This document shows, one piece after another, positions 12,931 to 24,142 of a DNA stretch of 64,000 nt. The notes beneath the pieces are model-generated. The model was not told the DNA's origin, searched no databases, and was given only the letters and a program-made list of their open reading frames with translations. Position 1 is the stretch's first letter, and every line of letters begins with the position of its first letter. The position numbers and the translations under genes are program-made. Origin of the DNA: Stereocaulon alpinum (taxonomy: Eukaryota; Ascomycota; Lecanoromycetes; Lecanorales; Stereocaulaceae); assembly GCA_018257865.1 (NCBI GenBank), contig JAEUBA010000027.1, positions 274,323-338,322 on the forward strand, read 5' to 3'.

Positions 12931-14381
12931 TCATAAGGGCAGCCCCAAGCGTTCATTCCTGACAATGTCCAGGATGACCATTGCAACACCAGGAGGCTCC
13001 CTCTTCCACACCTCTTCCACTTCGCAACCAAGTCCCCTAGCACCCTGGATAAATTCATCCACACCACCACCCACGCCAAAGTAGAATCGTTTTGCGGCGA
13101 CGAATGCTTTTGCACATCTTCTATAATTGTCGGCATTCCTTAACGCGTTCACGAGCACTTCTGTAAAAGCATGGATTGAAGCAGGCGAATAGATGGTTTC
13201 GCTCGCCAGGATTTCAGTCTGCATTTTGGGCTTAAGGGAAGGTTCAACAATATCGTTGAGGCAATAACTGAACGCTGAACCCCAGCTTCCCGAGAGAAAC
13301 GAAACGTTGATTCTGAAAGCCGACAGATCTCTTGTAAAGCGGTTCAGAAGGTCTGGGGTTATGTCGAGATCACCTTCCAGTGGGGGTGCAACTTCGGCAC
13401 GAGCAAAGTACCATGTAAGAAGTACATTTGGTGTAGTGGCAAGCTCCAACACTGATTGATTGAAGTCTGCAATTGATAGCTGGATTGCAGTCCATGTAGG
13501 TGTTGAGTGCTTGAGAAGGAAGTACAGCCACGTCAATGTTGGGAGAGCCGAGCCTGCGCCAACCTGTAGCACAGTAATTGGTAAGGTTTATCCGACGACA
13601 AGGTCTAGCGCGCAATACCTCAATTATATGATGCTCGCCCTCAATCACGTTGCGGTCCATGAGGCTGGCATGAACATAGGCAGCGAGGTCCACGGAGCAT
13701 TCCCAGGTCTTGAAACCTCCTTCATATGAATTTGGCGTTATATCACTAGTCGAGAGGCCGACTAATCTATCTACTGGAGCGTCGAAGCATTCTCGTCCTT
13801 CAGCCATCTGTTGAACCTTGATATCGAAGAACTCACGCCGAGGTAGGTGAATAAAAGCGCCGCCTTTGCCAGGAATTACAACTGGCGATTGGAAGATCAA
13901 GCCGCCATCACAGGGTGAAAGTTTGATTGAAGTGTACGATATCCGAGACGGTAATGTTTTGAGCTGGATAAATACCCAATTTTAGACATTGTTTTCAAAG
14001 CCGGAGACCGCAAAAGGAGACAAAGGCAGAGCTAATAGCGGCGATTGTAATCAAAACACACTACACAGAATAGTACAAAGAGATGTACTTGAGCCTTGTA
14101 GCTGAGGCTAATGAGGATATTTCGGGGTAGATCAAGCGGGAATGGATACTGGCTAAAGCTAACAACGTATGCTAAGGGTCTAAGTATAGTCGCAAGTGAA
14201 TTCTCACCATTGCATTGATGGTGTGCCACCTAGGCTCCGAGTCTGTGGCTGCCGGAACTCCCTGAACGTTGGGCTCGAAACCTGACTGATACTCGCTCAT
14301 AGGTGTATCTCCAGTCGTCTCTCCCGCAGCTTCGTCGATGTCCTCGTTGTGGAAGCCGAAGCTGAATGGCGGAACGCTCAT
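12931..14381 (-). CDS. HPM1: protein-histidine N-methyltransferase (HPM1/METTL18 type)
   Basis: Three exons on the minus strand: 14381-14208, 13963-13619 and 13563-12931, all phase 0, giving 383 residues. The family transfers a methyl group from S-adenosylmethionine to a histidine of ribosomal protein L3 (known for yeast Hpm1 and human METTL18). The sequence shows the acidic N-terminus with FSFGF, the LPSRISYTSI segment, then SDITPNSYEGGFKTWECS, which matches the family's Y-E-G-G-x-K-x-W-E-C-S block, and the SAM-binding motif IIEVGAGSALPTL. That motif appears only when the 55 bp intron is removed, which confirms the splice. The C-terminal half is a seven-strand methyltransferase ending LPL. 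The protein is cytosolic or nuclear by family knowledge. Confidence 0.92.
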
Positions 14382-14572
14382 TGTAGGTGGGGTTTGAGGG
14401 ACTGGCTAGTAGTGTGTTTGTATGTGCAAGATTACCGGAGCGACAACTTTTTCTAAGACTCATCGACATGAAACACAGTCAGAAGAGGCCTGGAACTGCC
14501 AGAGTGTAAATGAAGACATTTAACAACGTACATCGCGCCTTCAAAGAAAAAAATTTGTATGCTTTAGCGCTC

Positions 14573-14589
14573 CCTAAACCCTAACCCTA
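14573..14589 (+). repeat. short interstitial telomere-like repeat
   Basis: The sequence CCCTAAACCCTAACCCTA reads as about three CCCTAA units, the complement of the TTAGGG telomere repeat of most filamentous fungi, with one extra A. It directly abuts the left end of the inverted-repeat element. It is too short to be a functional telomere. It may be a scar of break repair by telomerase, or chance. Confidence 0.55.
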
Positions 14590-14934
14590 GAAGGGTTCGC
14601 AGGGTAACTGGCCAAACCCTCTAACTGGCCAGCCTTGTAAGGCTGGGCCCGGGAGCTGCTGATTCTCCTTTCTCCGGGGTCTCGCGCCGGGCGCTTCTAG
14701 GGATACAATCACTAATGACTACTAATTCGCGAGGTAGAAACATAACGATTAGACTTCTAGTAAAGAATATTTAGGTGCTAATAAGCACGATAATTCGATG
14801 CGCGGAATTATCACAACAACCCCTCTACGTGTGGAATTCAAACCCAGAGTAATGACATCAAAATTGGTGTTAGGAGCTCAGCCTTACAAGGCTAGCCAGT
14901 TAGGGGGTTTGGCCAGATACCCGGTGAACCCTTT
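14590..14934. mobile_element. MITE-like element with 58 bp terminal inverted repeats
   Basis: The left end (starting GAAGGGTTCGCAGGG) and the reverse complement of the right end (starting AAAGGGTTCACCGGG) align over about 58 bases with roughly 50 matches. They share CTGGCCAAACC and AGCCTTGTAAGGCTG. TA dinucleotides lie at 14588-14589 and 14935-14936, as expected for the target duplication of Tc1/mariner-type insertions. The 345 bp interior has no coding frame. This is therefore a non-autonomous DNA element. The superfamily is inferred from the TA alone. Confidence 0.82.
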
Positions 14935-15982
14935 TACTTTAAGTCACGTTATCTCAGAGACCATTTCCATCTAAGGATAGAGTCCGTTTTACTGCAGCTA
15001 TAATCAGCCTTGCTGTCGTAGGTTTACACACTATAATAGGTTACCACGCATATCCTATCAAGATCCCTTGTTATGCTGTCAAAATATGAATCCATCCTCA
15101 ATGATATAGATATGCGGGCGGAGTTGCACCAGTGCCTTTCGCTAACCCTTCTCCCTTCCTCAGCTCTACGAACATGTTCATTATTGCCCAATCCTTAGAG
15201 TCTTCCAGGTCTCTATCTACAGTCCTATTCTAGATGGAGCTAGTGGTGAAAGCAGCTCATTGTTTTGGGCAAGATATTACGCGATAATGGATGCATTTTT
15301 GTCTCCATTTTCATCTGTGTGCTCCACATCGGGAGATTGATTAGTGATCCCATATTGGAGCTGAAGTATCGATTCTAAGCGCTCCGATATTTTCGATGAA
15401 CCCAGGAACACCAAATGTGTGCAGCAAGTACCCCCTGCAGCAAGACCCCCAACAAGAACCTTGCTATCACAGAGTGCGGCACGTCCCGACATGGAGCATC
15501 TATATTGCATTCAGGAAGCTACTCATAATTCTTCGCCTTCTGCCACTCACACACCAACATCACGAGGCGAAATCATACCCACCTGTTGACCGTACTGGGC
15601 CAATGACGACGGCCTTCCACCCCCAACGACACGAGTCCGAGACGGCGCAGCAGTTGATTTAGCGTAATTGGGCTGACCCCTGGAATAGATTAGATGATAA
15701 GCGGGCATGTAGTCGCCGTGCCTGCATTTCGCAATCACATCAGGTGCTCGTCGGGTTATTGGCGAATTGGAATCGCGGATCGAAGCCTGCGGTCAGCTCA
15801 GATTATCATGACTGAGCTGCTCCTATCCGCAGACAAGCCTCCACGAGGGTTCGCAAGGGTTCCGAGTAAGGGAGCATTGACTCCCCACAGCCTTGTGAGG
15901 AGTCCATAAAGCCAGCAGGGTCGCCTATCATGGCTGCGCTTTCATGTAGTACTGTTCTGGCTTGTAGTCCGTTGAAGCTTGC

Positions 15983-18900
15983 ATGCGCCTTGTCATGTCT
16001 TCTTCCAATACATTGATCGCATTGCGAGATCTATCAACGAGTGACAGCTCTACCGAAACCGCCTCGAGTTCAGGCGGCTTTAGCACGGGAAGCGGCGACA
16101 CCAGCCTCACTACACCGCCACAATCGCCACATCTCAAAGGCGAAGCCCGATTGGACGATGTTGACCTCTCATCTACGACTACCTCGGGAACGCCAGTATT
16201 ATCGAGCGGGGAAGAAGGGCCGACCTCAAGTAACGCAGAAGTGGAGGCAAACGGCCGTCGATCATCTACAACACCTTCCCAGCTTCGCGACGCTGTTCAG
16301 TCTGGTTGGAAAAAGGTGGTGAATAGAAAGCTGACGGTTGCCCAGGCACTTTTTATCTTTACAATCAATGTTGCTCTTTTAGCCCTGCAGGTTATCACTG
16401 TGCTGGCAAGCAACCAAACTACAAGTGACAATATGCAGAAGGCGCTGCTACAGAATTCCGTTGAAGGCGTCAAAGCTGTCAACAGCACTTTGGAGATCAG
16501 TAAAGAGTCATTGTTAACAGAGATCCAACTCCTGCAGACTGAGCGAGAGTCTCTGGCTGCAGAGAAGGCAAGCCTGGATGATCACAAGCAGATGCTGGAG
16601 TTAGCCAAATGGACTGCTTACCATGAGTACATCAAAGGATGTGCTGCTTATGCGGTACGGAATTCCCTACCTCACGATAAGCCGTCCATAAGCATTGCCT
16701 GTCCAATGCTAACGAGTCTTCGCTTCTAGAAGGAGAACATTACGAGTAATCGGTGTAAGGAGGCTTTACAGTCTTTTGACAAGCCTCCTCCACATACGCC
16801 AAGAGAATTTCTATCTGGGGCCCATCGAAGACAACTAGATTTCGATCATCCTACCTCGGATTCTGAAGCTGTCACTGCCAGCACTGTCAGAGACGCCGTG
16901 CCAACTGCGCGCGTAATGAAAGTCATTGAAGAGCCTGGCGGGAACCCTGGACTCAACACCGGCCTTGGTGTGGCTATTGTACTCCTTAGTAGTACTGTTC
17001 TTATCATCTTCATCTTCTCGTGGAGAAATGCCCTTTCGCGGTGGCTCAGGAAATTGCTACATCCTGATATTGCTTTCGGTAAATCGAACGACCCGGATCT
17101 CAGAGAGAAAATCTTAGAAAAGCTGCGATCCGACGATCGTGAGGTGATTCAAAGGACTCATCAGGAAACATCTAGTAGTCTATACACTAGGCAGACAGTT
17201 CCCGTAGGACTAAGAAATAGAAAAGAGACCACAATTCAGCTGGCGAAGGGCGACATTTGGACAGCATCTTTCCGTGGAGACACAACCGCGATCCAACGTC
17301 TGCTTGATGATGGTGAGATCTCAAAATTGAGAACAGTACACCCAAGGTTTGGAACTCCTCTTCAAGCCGCGGCACAAGGTGGTAATGTCGAGGCCGTGAA
17401 GAAATTTCTTCGTCTCAATGCAGATCCGAACCTCGGCGGTGGGAGGTTCCATAGCTGCCTTCAAGCTGGTGCATATTCAGGCTCCGATGATGTGGTCGAT
17501 CGACTTCTTGCTTCAGGCGCCAACGCGAATGTGTTAGGCGGAGCAACAGGGAGTCCACTACACGCAGCAGTTGAAAGAGGTTCTCTCAAGATGGTCAAGA
17601 TGTTAGTACATGCCGGAGCTGATGTCACAGCTGAGGGAGGGACCTATGGCCATCCTCTACAGATCGCTGCCTTCCGTGGAAACAAAGACATGGTGAATCT
17701 GTTACTTGAGCAAGGTGCTGATTGCAATGCCAAAAGTGGCGATTATGGAACAGCCCTTCACGCTGCAGCTGTCGAGGGCCATCTCGACATTGCTAAGATT
17801 CTCCTCCATCACTCTGCGGACGTAAATGCACTTACGGAAACTTACGGTAGTCCTCTTCAAACTGCTTGTCGACTAGGATATCCCAAGCTCGCTACGCTAC
17901 TGGTGAACTCTGATGCCGACATCTTCGTCCAGGACCAACAGAAGCGAACACCTCTTCATGAGGCTGCGCAACATGGCCACGCTTCGCTGGCACAAACCCT
18001 CCTCGAACGAGGGGCTGATCCTAATCATCCCGACGCCGACGGTTGGACGGCCTTACACCATGCCGCTTTGAACGGGCATGACCTTATAGCACAACTGTTA
18101 TTGAAGAAAGATGCAGATGTATCAGCTCGTGACAAGTTTGGAGCTCAGCCCTTATTCCGCGCCGCTGGGCTTGGTTACACAGACGTTGTCAAGCTGCTGC
18201 TAGATGCTGGTGCACCTGTCGACGCCAGCGACGCCTACGGAGTTACCGCCTTACATGGTCCCTCTTCTGACGATGATGTTACCGTGCATCGACTGCTACT
18301 CGAGAGAGGTGCAAATGTTGACGCCCAAGGAGACGACAATCGAACTCCACTCCATAGAGCCTCTGCGAACGGGAATATGGCAAATGTTCGACTGCTCTTG
18401 GATCATCATGCAAAAGCATACCTGCAAGACAATGACCAGGCAACAGCTCTTCACACAGCAATTTGCCAGGGTCATGAAGACATAGCACTATTACTACTTG
18501 AACAGTCTGATGTGGATGTCAACGCCCGCAGCGGCAGCGCTATTCAGGAAGCCATAGGCCACGGTAATCTCAAGCTATTCAATTCCATGATGAGCAAGGA
18601 CATTGCAATTAATGCTCAAGGCAGCCGATACGGCTCATTTGTCCAGGCAGCAGCATGCAGTGGGAATATTCAGATCTTAAACCTTTTGCTCGAGAAGAAG
18701 GCCAATCTCAACATCCAGGGCGGCGAATTTGGGTCGGCTGTACAGGCTGCTGCTTTTTATGGGCGTACTGAGCTCGCTAATCTCCTTCTGGAGAATGGTG
18801 CCAACCCCAATACGAAAGGTGGCAGATTTGGTTGTGCGCTCAATGCTGCAAAGAAGTCTAGGGTTGCTAGCGGTGTCAGAGAGGAGATCGTAAGGCTTCT

Positions 18901-19003
18901 TGTCAATTATGGGGCTGAAGAGTATCCACCAAGTGGACATGAGCTTGAGAGATGGGTACTGACACCTGGAGGATGGACGTGGCTTCCTCCAGACTCGCTT
19001 TGA
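15983..19003 (+). CDS. two-pass membrane protein with long ankyrin-repeat domain
   Basis: Two exons, 15983-16654 and 16730-19003, with a 75 bp phase-0 intron that carries a GCTAAC branch site, giving 981 residues. Residues 1-110 are Ser/Thr-rich. A first hydrophobic span lies at about 117-141. A predicted extracytoplasmic loop of about 160 residues follows, with NQT, NST and NIT sequons, two Cys and a Leu/Glu coiled-coil stretch. A second span (GLGVAIVLLSSTVLIIFIFS) lies at about 302-322. From about residue 397 there are some 16-17 ankyrin repeats (for example TALHHAALNGH and GADPN motifs) to near the C-terminus. Both ends would face the same side. Ankyrin repeats bind other proteins; the partner is unknown. 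A second ATG four codons in (15995) could be the start. No NACHT or kinase domain is present. Confidence 0.85.
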
Positions 19004-19542
19004 TTTGTAGGGTGTTTTTCTTACCTCTTAGTTTTTCCTATTGTTACCGCTATCCTTGCCGCAGTCTACTAAGCGCTTTTGAGTTTCTAAGTGTTCTTTC
19101 CGCAGTTTCAATATGTGTTATTTGAGTTTATCAATTTCATTTAGTCACATTCGCCATGCATTTCTTCGCATTTCGGACATGTCTCTGCTATAAGATAATG
19201 AATGTAATGAAATCTATCATAAACACCTCCTTTCTATCTAAAGAGTGAGAATATACAGTCATATGTTATCTGTCCTGGCAAAACCGTTGCTCGGCACACA
19301 TCGCATCGCTTTCGTCATGAACACTGTAACGTTAATTGATAAGGTTGCTTCGAGCTACAACCAGCTTTAACAATTGTGTCCCACCATTATTCCGTCCTTG
19401 ACTCCATGATTTTTGATTCTTGCAGACTCTTCTACCCTATGACCACAGCCTTGACAAGAGAAAGAATTTGGCAAAACTCGACTTGCGCTCCAAGATTTTC
19501 CATTAGTCCACCTCTTGATGTTGAAGCTTGCCCACTGGTACA
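19004..19542. other. intergenic, nothing recognised
   Basis: This is the 3' flank of the ankyrin gene, with T-rich stretches typical of a fungal 3' UTR and no clear gene. Confidence 0.5.
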
Positions 19543-19995
19543 TCACAAGCCCATCCCCGCTCTCCATGGTTCCTCTTTCGGAGTCTGCTCCAGCCATCTC
19601 TGCATTGCATATGACGAGTTTTGCGAATCACGTGAGCTTGTGGGTGAGTGGAGGCCACTGGTTGCTTCACTGGGCAAAGAGCGAGATGTGCTTAGGCCAG
19701 CGCTCGAGCGGGTGAACGACGTAGAGGCGAGCTTCGTGCTGTTTAATAAAGTGGAAAGGCTTTGAACTTTATCAGATTGGGCGAGCTCATGCTCGTTGGT
19801 GATATCGTCAGCCTTCTGGCGACTTAAGTCGGGAGTGGCGGACAGCCGCTCCTGTTGTGCCACCAGCTGATTAGCACACCGATTTGCAGCGAGAGGCCAG
19901 GGAATGAATGCTACCTCTCTTCCATCTTCATTTGTCGGCATGATTTTTGCGTGTTGGTAGGCGTTGCTATCAAGGAAGACTGTCAACATATTCAT
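19543..19995 (-). CDS. hypothetical protein
   Basis: A 150-codon minus-strand frame starts MNMLTVFLDSNAYQHAKIM. It has an orderly N-terminal third followed by a Ser/Thr/Gln-rich, probably disordered tail ending in RAGMGL. The first 50 residues look like a folded segment, which is why it is listed. No family is recognised, and an intron linking it to a neighbouring frame cannot be excluded. The opposite strand also has a 129-codon frame, so the call is tentative. Confidence 0.38.
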   Translation of the reverse strand: MNMLTVFLDSNAYQHAKIMPTNEDGREVAFIPWPLAANRCANQLVAQQERLSATPDLSRQKADDITNEHELAQSDKVQSLSTLLNSTKLASTSFTRSSAGLSTSRSLPSEATSGLHSPTSSRDSQNSSYAMQRWLEQTPKEEPWRAGMGL

Positions 19996-22261
19996 AGGCT
20001 TGTTTCGTTGGGCTAGACGAGAACAATGGAAGGAAACGCACAATTTTGCAACCGGTCGACTTTGCGGGAAGAATTAATTGTGTTGGGAAAGAACGTCTCT
20101 CACAACGTAGGAATTGTCAGCTATTAAGCTGACAGGAAAGAGTGGGCCTTGATCTATGGCCGAGAATTTGGTCCGAGTACGCCTGTAGCGTCGTATGCGC
20201 CTCGTCCCGCGTTGGAAGACTGCCAGAAGGGCTGCAAAAACTTTATGCACACAGCACGAAGCAGAACGATTTGAGGGAGATTGGGTTTTATGGTCAGTTT
20301 GCTCCTCGGTTTATACGATGAGAGTGGCTCCTGTTTATCCAGAGTGTGGTACTCGATCTGGCACACCTTCAGCCATTGAAATGTTGCACCGAACCCAAGG
20401 CATATGAGCGTTGCAAACCCCCCGACTCTCATGCATGAAGCTTGCTCCTCACTGGCTAACAAAGCTCTAATGGGCGCGGGCGGTTGCTTTGCCTTCTCAG
20501 TCACACCAGAAAGTTCATTTTTTTCCGAATGGGCGGGGGGTGGGCCCCCTGAGCGAATCAAACCTCGCCTTTCAAGCGTGACTAGCGCCTATTGACAGCG
20601 GATCACCAGGTGACTCGGGGGTCGGTCGCCAGGGGTCAATGAAATTTATCATCTCCTTGACATATTGGTAAGATTTTTTGGCAAGATTTAGCGCGATGCA
20701 CAGTTGATCTTCCACGCTTCCACGCGAGGACCTGTATTTTGCCATCGTTGCTGGATGGCAGATTAGTTCACTTAGTGTGGAACCCTGTCTGCCTGATCTT
20801 GCCAATGCCTGATCTCATGACCCCGATCCTCGCTCTTCCCCTTCGAGATTTTTTCCACTGTTTGCTCCTTTGCTGGCCAACGTCTGTTCGACTTGACCTT
20901 ACCCTGTGAACAAGTGTCCCACAGGCTTTAAAACTTCCTTCACCTCGTTTCTCGTTTATCGATTCAGTGCCAAGATCCATATGAGCTATGTGCACTGCAT
21001 CGCGTGAATCGACTTTAGCGACATGGATATACAGCAGCCAAAGAGACCTTTCAACCACGACGCCCGATTATTGGGACACCGGCAAGGCTACCATTGCCAA
21101 AGCATATGCGTTCAGAAAAATGAAGGACGTGACGAAAAGTATGGGGATGAGCATTGCTTCAAAGCGACGTATTTTCATCATCACCAAATGCTGAGCGTAA
21201 CCTGATCATACCGCTCGTAGTCTGAAACAATACAAACCCCGACTTCGCGGGTGGGATATTGATCACAAATCTATCAAGGACAAGGAAGATAGGGCTATCC
21301 TTAAAACAAGAACCAAGCGCAAGAGAGAAGATAGAACAGAGTCAGCCTTCCAACTACTCGGCAAACGAGTCGAGGACAGGAAGATTGTTCGTTCTCGAGA
21401 AGAGGAAGAAGATGGAGCATTATATCAAGTCGTCAGGTTGCTGTAACTACTCACTGGTCGAATTCTAGCATCCAATGCGCACTCACCATTTTATTACACA
21501 GCATTACCCTCGGCTTTGAGATGCGATGTACCGCCATTTGCTACTGATAGTCCTAGGACTGACCCTATGGCTATGAACCTTACTCCAATGCCACCAAGGG
21601 TCATTGGATACCGTAGCCTCTCGAATCTGAGATGGTGGTGAGACTTTCACAGTCTGGATAGGCCCCTGCAGCTACTCTTTAGGAGATCTGACATACCGAA
21701 CTGCTTTATATCATTGGTGCTTCCACCGTTCGTTGAGGAAAATGATAGGGATACATCTTGAGAAATCATCTTTTTCCACACTATCGAGGACGCGACAGTA
21801 TCCACGCTTGCATTCTCTTTACATTCACTAACGTTCAGAAGTTGTTCGACCCTGCAATTGACTATGCGCATAGTATGTACCAACGAGCACAGCCTCACGT
21901 CTAAAAGGAAATCAGTGGCGAGCTGATGAGTTTGGACCCTTGGCATGCTTGGCAGGGGCGGAGCTACCTCACCATGCTTCCATGCCTTACCTTTTTTGGG
22001 TCGTTCGAGCCGGAATTGGACCCCAGAGAGATCAGCCCGCCGCGTATCTCAGCGCGGGAAGATCCTTACTCAAGGTATAAGACACCCTGGTCCCCACAAT
22101 TTCCTTTCGCAAATCATCGTCATTCTTTCTGTATACTTATATTGTCTTGCACGTACACAGTCGCTCTAGCTTCTACTGTAGCATCTCTTTTGGGTAATTG
22201 ACTATCTTTTTGAACTAATAAGTCGCGTTCCTTGACCCCAACAACATCTAATACAACCACC
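19996..22261. other. 2.3 kb intergenic, nothing confident
   Basis: Only overlapping short frames occur, the longest being 135 codons on the minus strand at 20154-20561, which has no recognisable domain. The last 150 bases before 22262 are pyrimidine-rich, as expected for a fungal promoter, and the start context CACCATG is good. Confidence 0.5.
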
Positions 22262-22977
22262 ATGCGTCTCGCAATCTTCTCCGCCATGGCCTGCGTGATC
22301 GCAGCAGTCGTCGCGCAGGGCAGCTCTTCTCAGAACCCGCCCATCGTCAACGGACCCTTCATGGTCACAGCCGGCAAACCCGCCACTCTGACCTGGAAGC
22401 CTACCACCCCGGGGCCAGTCACACTCACGCTGCGCGAGGGCGCAAGTAGCGACCTCAAAACCGTCACGGTGATCGCATGTAAGTGTCTTCTCCACCTTGC
22501 AATCTTCCGTTGCGCGTGACTGATTCCTCTACCCCAGCGAGCATCGACAATAGCGGAAGCTACACATTCACGCTGCCTTCAGACACCACCCGCAACAGTG
22601 ACTACACGGTTGAGATCTCTGATGACAAGACGAAGGATACGAACTACACTCCTCAATTCGTTGTAGAGAGTACCAACACGGTGGTGTCAATGAGTAGCAG
22701 TGCGAGCGCATCAGCCACTTCTGCCACTTCTGCTTCCTCTGCCTCCTCTGCCTCCTCTGCCTCCACCGCCTCCACCGCATTAACTGCGAGCTCTAAATCT
22801 GCCAGCTCTCAGAGCTCGACCATGACTAGATCTACAACATCGAGTTCCAAGTCGTCATCCACTAGTAGCGCAACAGGTGCGACGACCGCGGCGCCGGCGC
22901 CTTCGAACGGGGCCAATGCATTGGGTGTGCACGGGGGACTGGTGGCTATGATGATAGCCGCGGTGGCTGTTTACTAG
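22262..22977 (+). CDS. Kre9/Knh1-like GPI-type cell-wall protein (copy 1)
   Basis: Two exons, 22262-22478 and 22538-22977, with a 59 bp phase-1 intron, giving 218 residues. It has a signal peptide (MRLAIFSAMACVIAAVVAQG). An N-terminal beta-sandwich follows, with the pattern V-T-A-G-K-P-A-T-L-T-W then V-T-L-T-L-R-E-G, the hallmark of the Kre9/Knh1 N-terminal family. After that comes a long Ser/Ala/Thr tract (repeated SSA units), suited to O-mannosylation, and a hydrophobic C-terminus ending VAVY after a small-residue stretch, consistent with a GPI signal. The family is linked to beta-1,6-glucan or wall assembly in yeast; most filamentous-fungal members are uncharacterised. A paralogue with the same layout lies at 38838-39713. 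Confidence 0.85.
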
Positions 22978-23377
22978 AGAACGGCGCTGAATAAGTTTTT
23001 TGGCGGTATTCTTTGTTTCTGCATGTCTTGAAAAGAGAGCTTTTGCATTGAGTATGGAATTTAGTTTGGGTTGTATGTATGGAGAAGATGTCTATGTACC
23101 AATATGTCTGTGTACAATGTATTGTATATAGCAAGTATAGACAATGTATTATTGTACAAAAAGTTCCTCTCAACTGGATCTGGAACTCCAAGTGATCTTT
23201 CGCTCTGCCTCTCATTGATCCATCTTGGATAGCTGTAGCTGACCAGAGTAGAGTGTACAAACTTGTCGCACATTTCATGGTCTTTCAGAATGATTATGCA
23301 CCGACGCCAGAACTATGCATAAATATCATCGCTTTCAACGCCATTTTCATTCTTTTTCCCTTCCTCTTCATACTTCG
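22978..23377. other. intergenic between convergent genes
   Basis: This is the shared 3' region of the wall protein and COA3. It is AT-rich with TATATA/TGTATG runs near 23060-23160, typical of fungal 3' processing signals. There is no gene. Confidence 0.5.
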
Positions 23378-23793
23378 TCACCGCTTCAACGTCTGCTCTC
23401 TCCGCTGATTCAAGCCCGCTTCACTTCCTGTTTTCTCTACCCCTGTATGTGGCGTATGAGGTGCTTGAGCTGGGGCGTCTGGTATTGGGACATCTGAGAA
23501 ATCATCTTGGGCTACCGCGCTAATTGTCCACGAATCTGCGACATAACAGCGGGTCAGTACATGCGCTCCAACGTAGACTTGATCCAAAGGCTGTACAAAG
23601 ACTTACAGACGCCGATCACAAACCCACAGAGACCGAGACCAGTGAAGATGTTACGTACGAGGTAAGGTCGGCGGGCACGGATCAAGGCGGCGGATTGGCG
23701 ATAGTGTTTGTCGTAGTACGTGGATCTTGGGATACTGGGGCTCATTTTAGCAAGTAGACTTCGTAGTGGCAGATCGAGATCATACATAGCCAT
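23378..23793 (-). CDS. COA3: cytochrome c oxidase assembly factor 3
   Basis: Two exons, 23793-23607 and 23535-23378, with a 71 bp phase-1 intron, giving 114 residues. The family motif is clear: STYYDKHYRQSAALIRARRP, then a transmembrane span beginning YLVRNIFTGLGLCGFVIGVY and, after the splice, SWTISAVAQDDFSDVPIPD. COA3 sits in the mitochondrial inner membrane and couples COX1 synthesis to complex IV assembly (established in yeast and human). An in-frame ATG at 23745 (MSPSIPRS) matches the usual N-terminus of the family better than the first ATG at 23793, so the true protein may be 98 residues. The C-terminal tail is longer and more Pro-rich than I would expect. Confidence 0.9.
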
Positions 23794-24142
23794 TGTAAAT
23801 CACACGTTGGATGGAGCAACAGTCTAATGACGATGGGCGAACTTTTGAGGCTCTCTCGGGTACTTTACTAGCGCGAAGAATGATCGACGTTGCGGACGCA
23901 GGAGCTTTGTTCCGCTCTGGAGAATCCCACCACCTCCATCCTCCTTCTCTTCACACAATGTCGTAGCTACGTCCACAACTCCTTCATTTCTTCACGCTCT
24001 CTACTTATCGTTTAACGCGCTCACTATCTTGGTGTTTCCATGTCACCTTAGCTAGCTTCCGTTCCACACAGGCCTCAGAGGACACTTCATATGTAGTAGA
24101 CCTGATACCGTTACACGTCCATCATTTCCCTGCGAATACGCC
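23794..24142. other. divergent promoter region between COA3 and PTA1
   Basis: About 350 bases separate the two starts, so the promoters are probably shared. It is pyrimidine-rich on the + strand close to PTA1. No specific operator is recognised. Confidence 0.5.

Larger units (their letters stand above)
14382..15982. other. 1.6 kb intergenic containing a MITE
   Basis: This is the interval between HPM1 and the ankyrin protein. Apart from the telomere-like motif and inverted-repeat element listed separately, I see no gene. The short frames at 15.3-15.9 kb overlap on both strands without domains. Confidence 0.6.

Noticed and set aside
20154..20561. 135-codon minus frame
   Set aside because: No domain, and frames on the opposite strand overlap it. 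Support is insufficient to call a gene.
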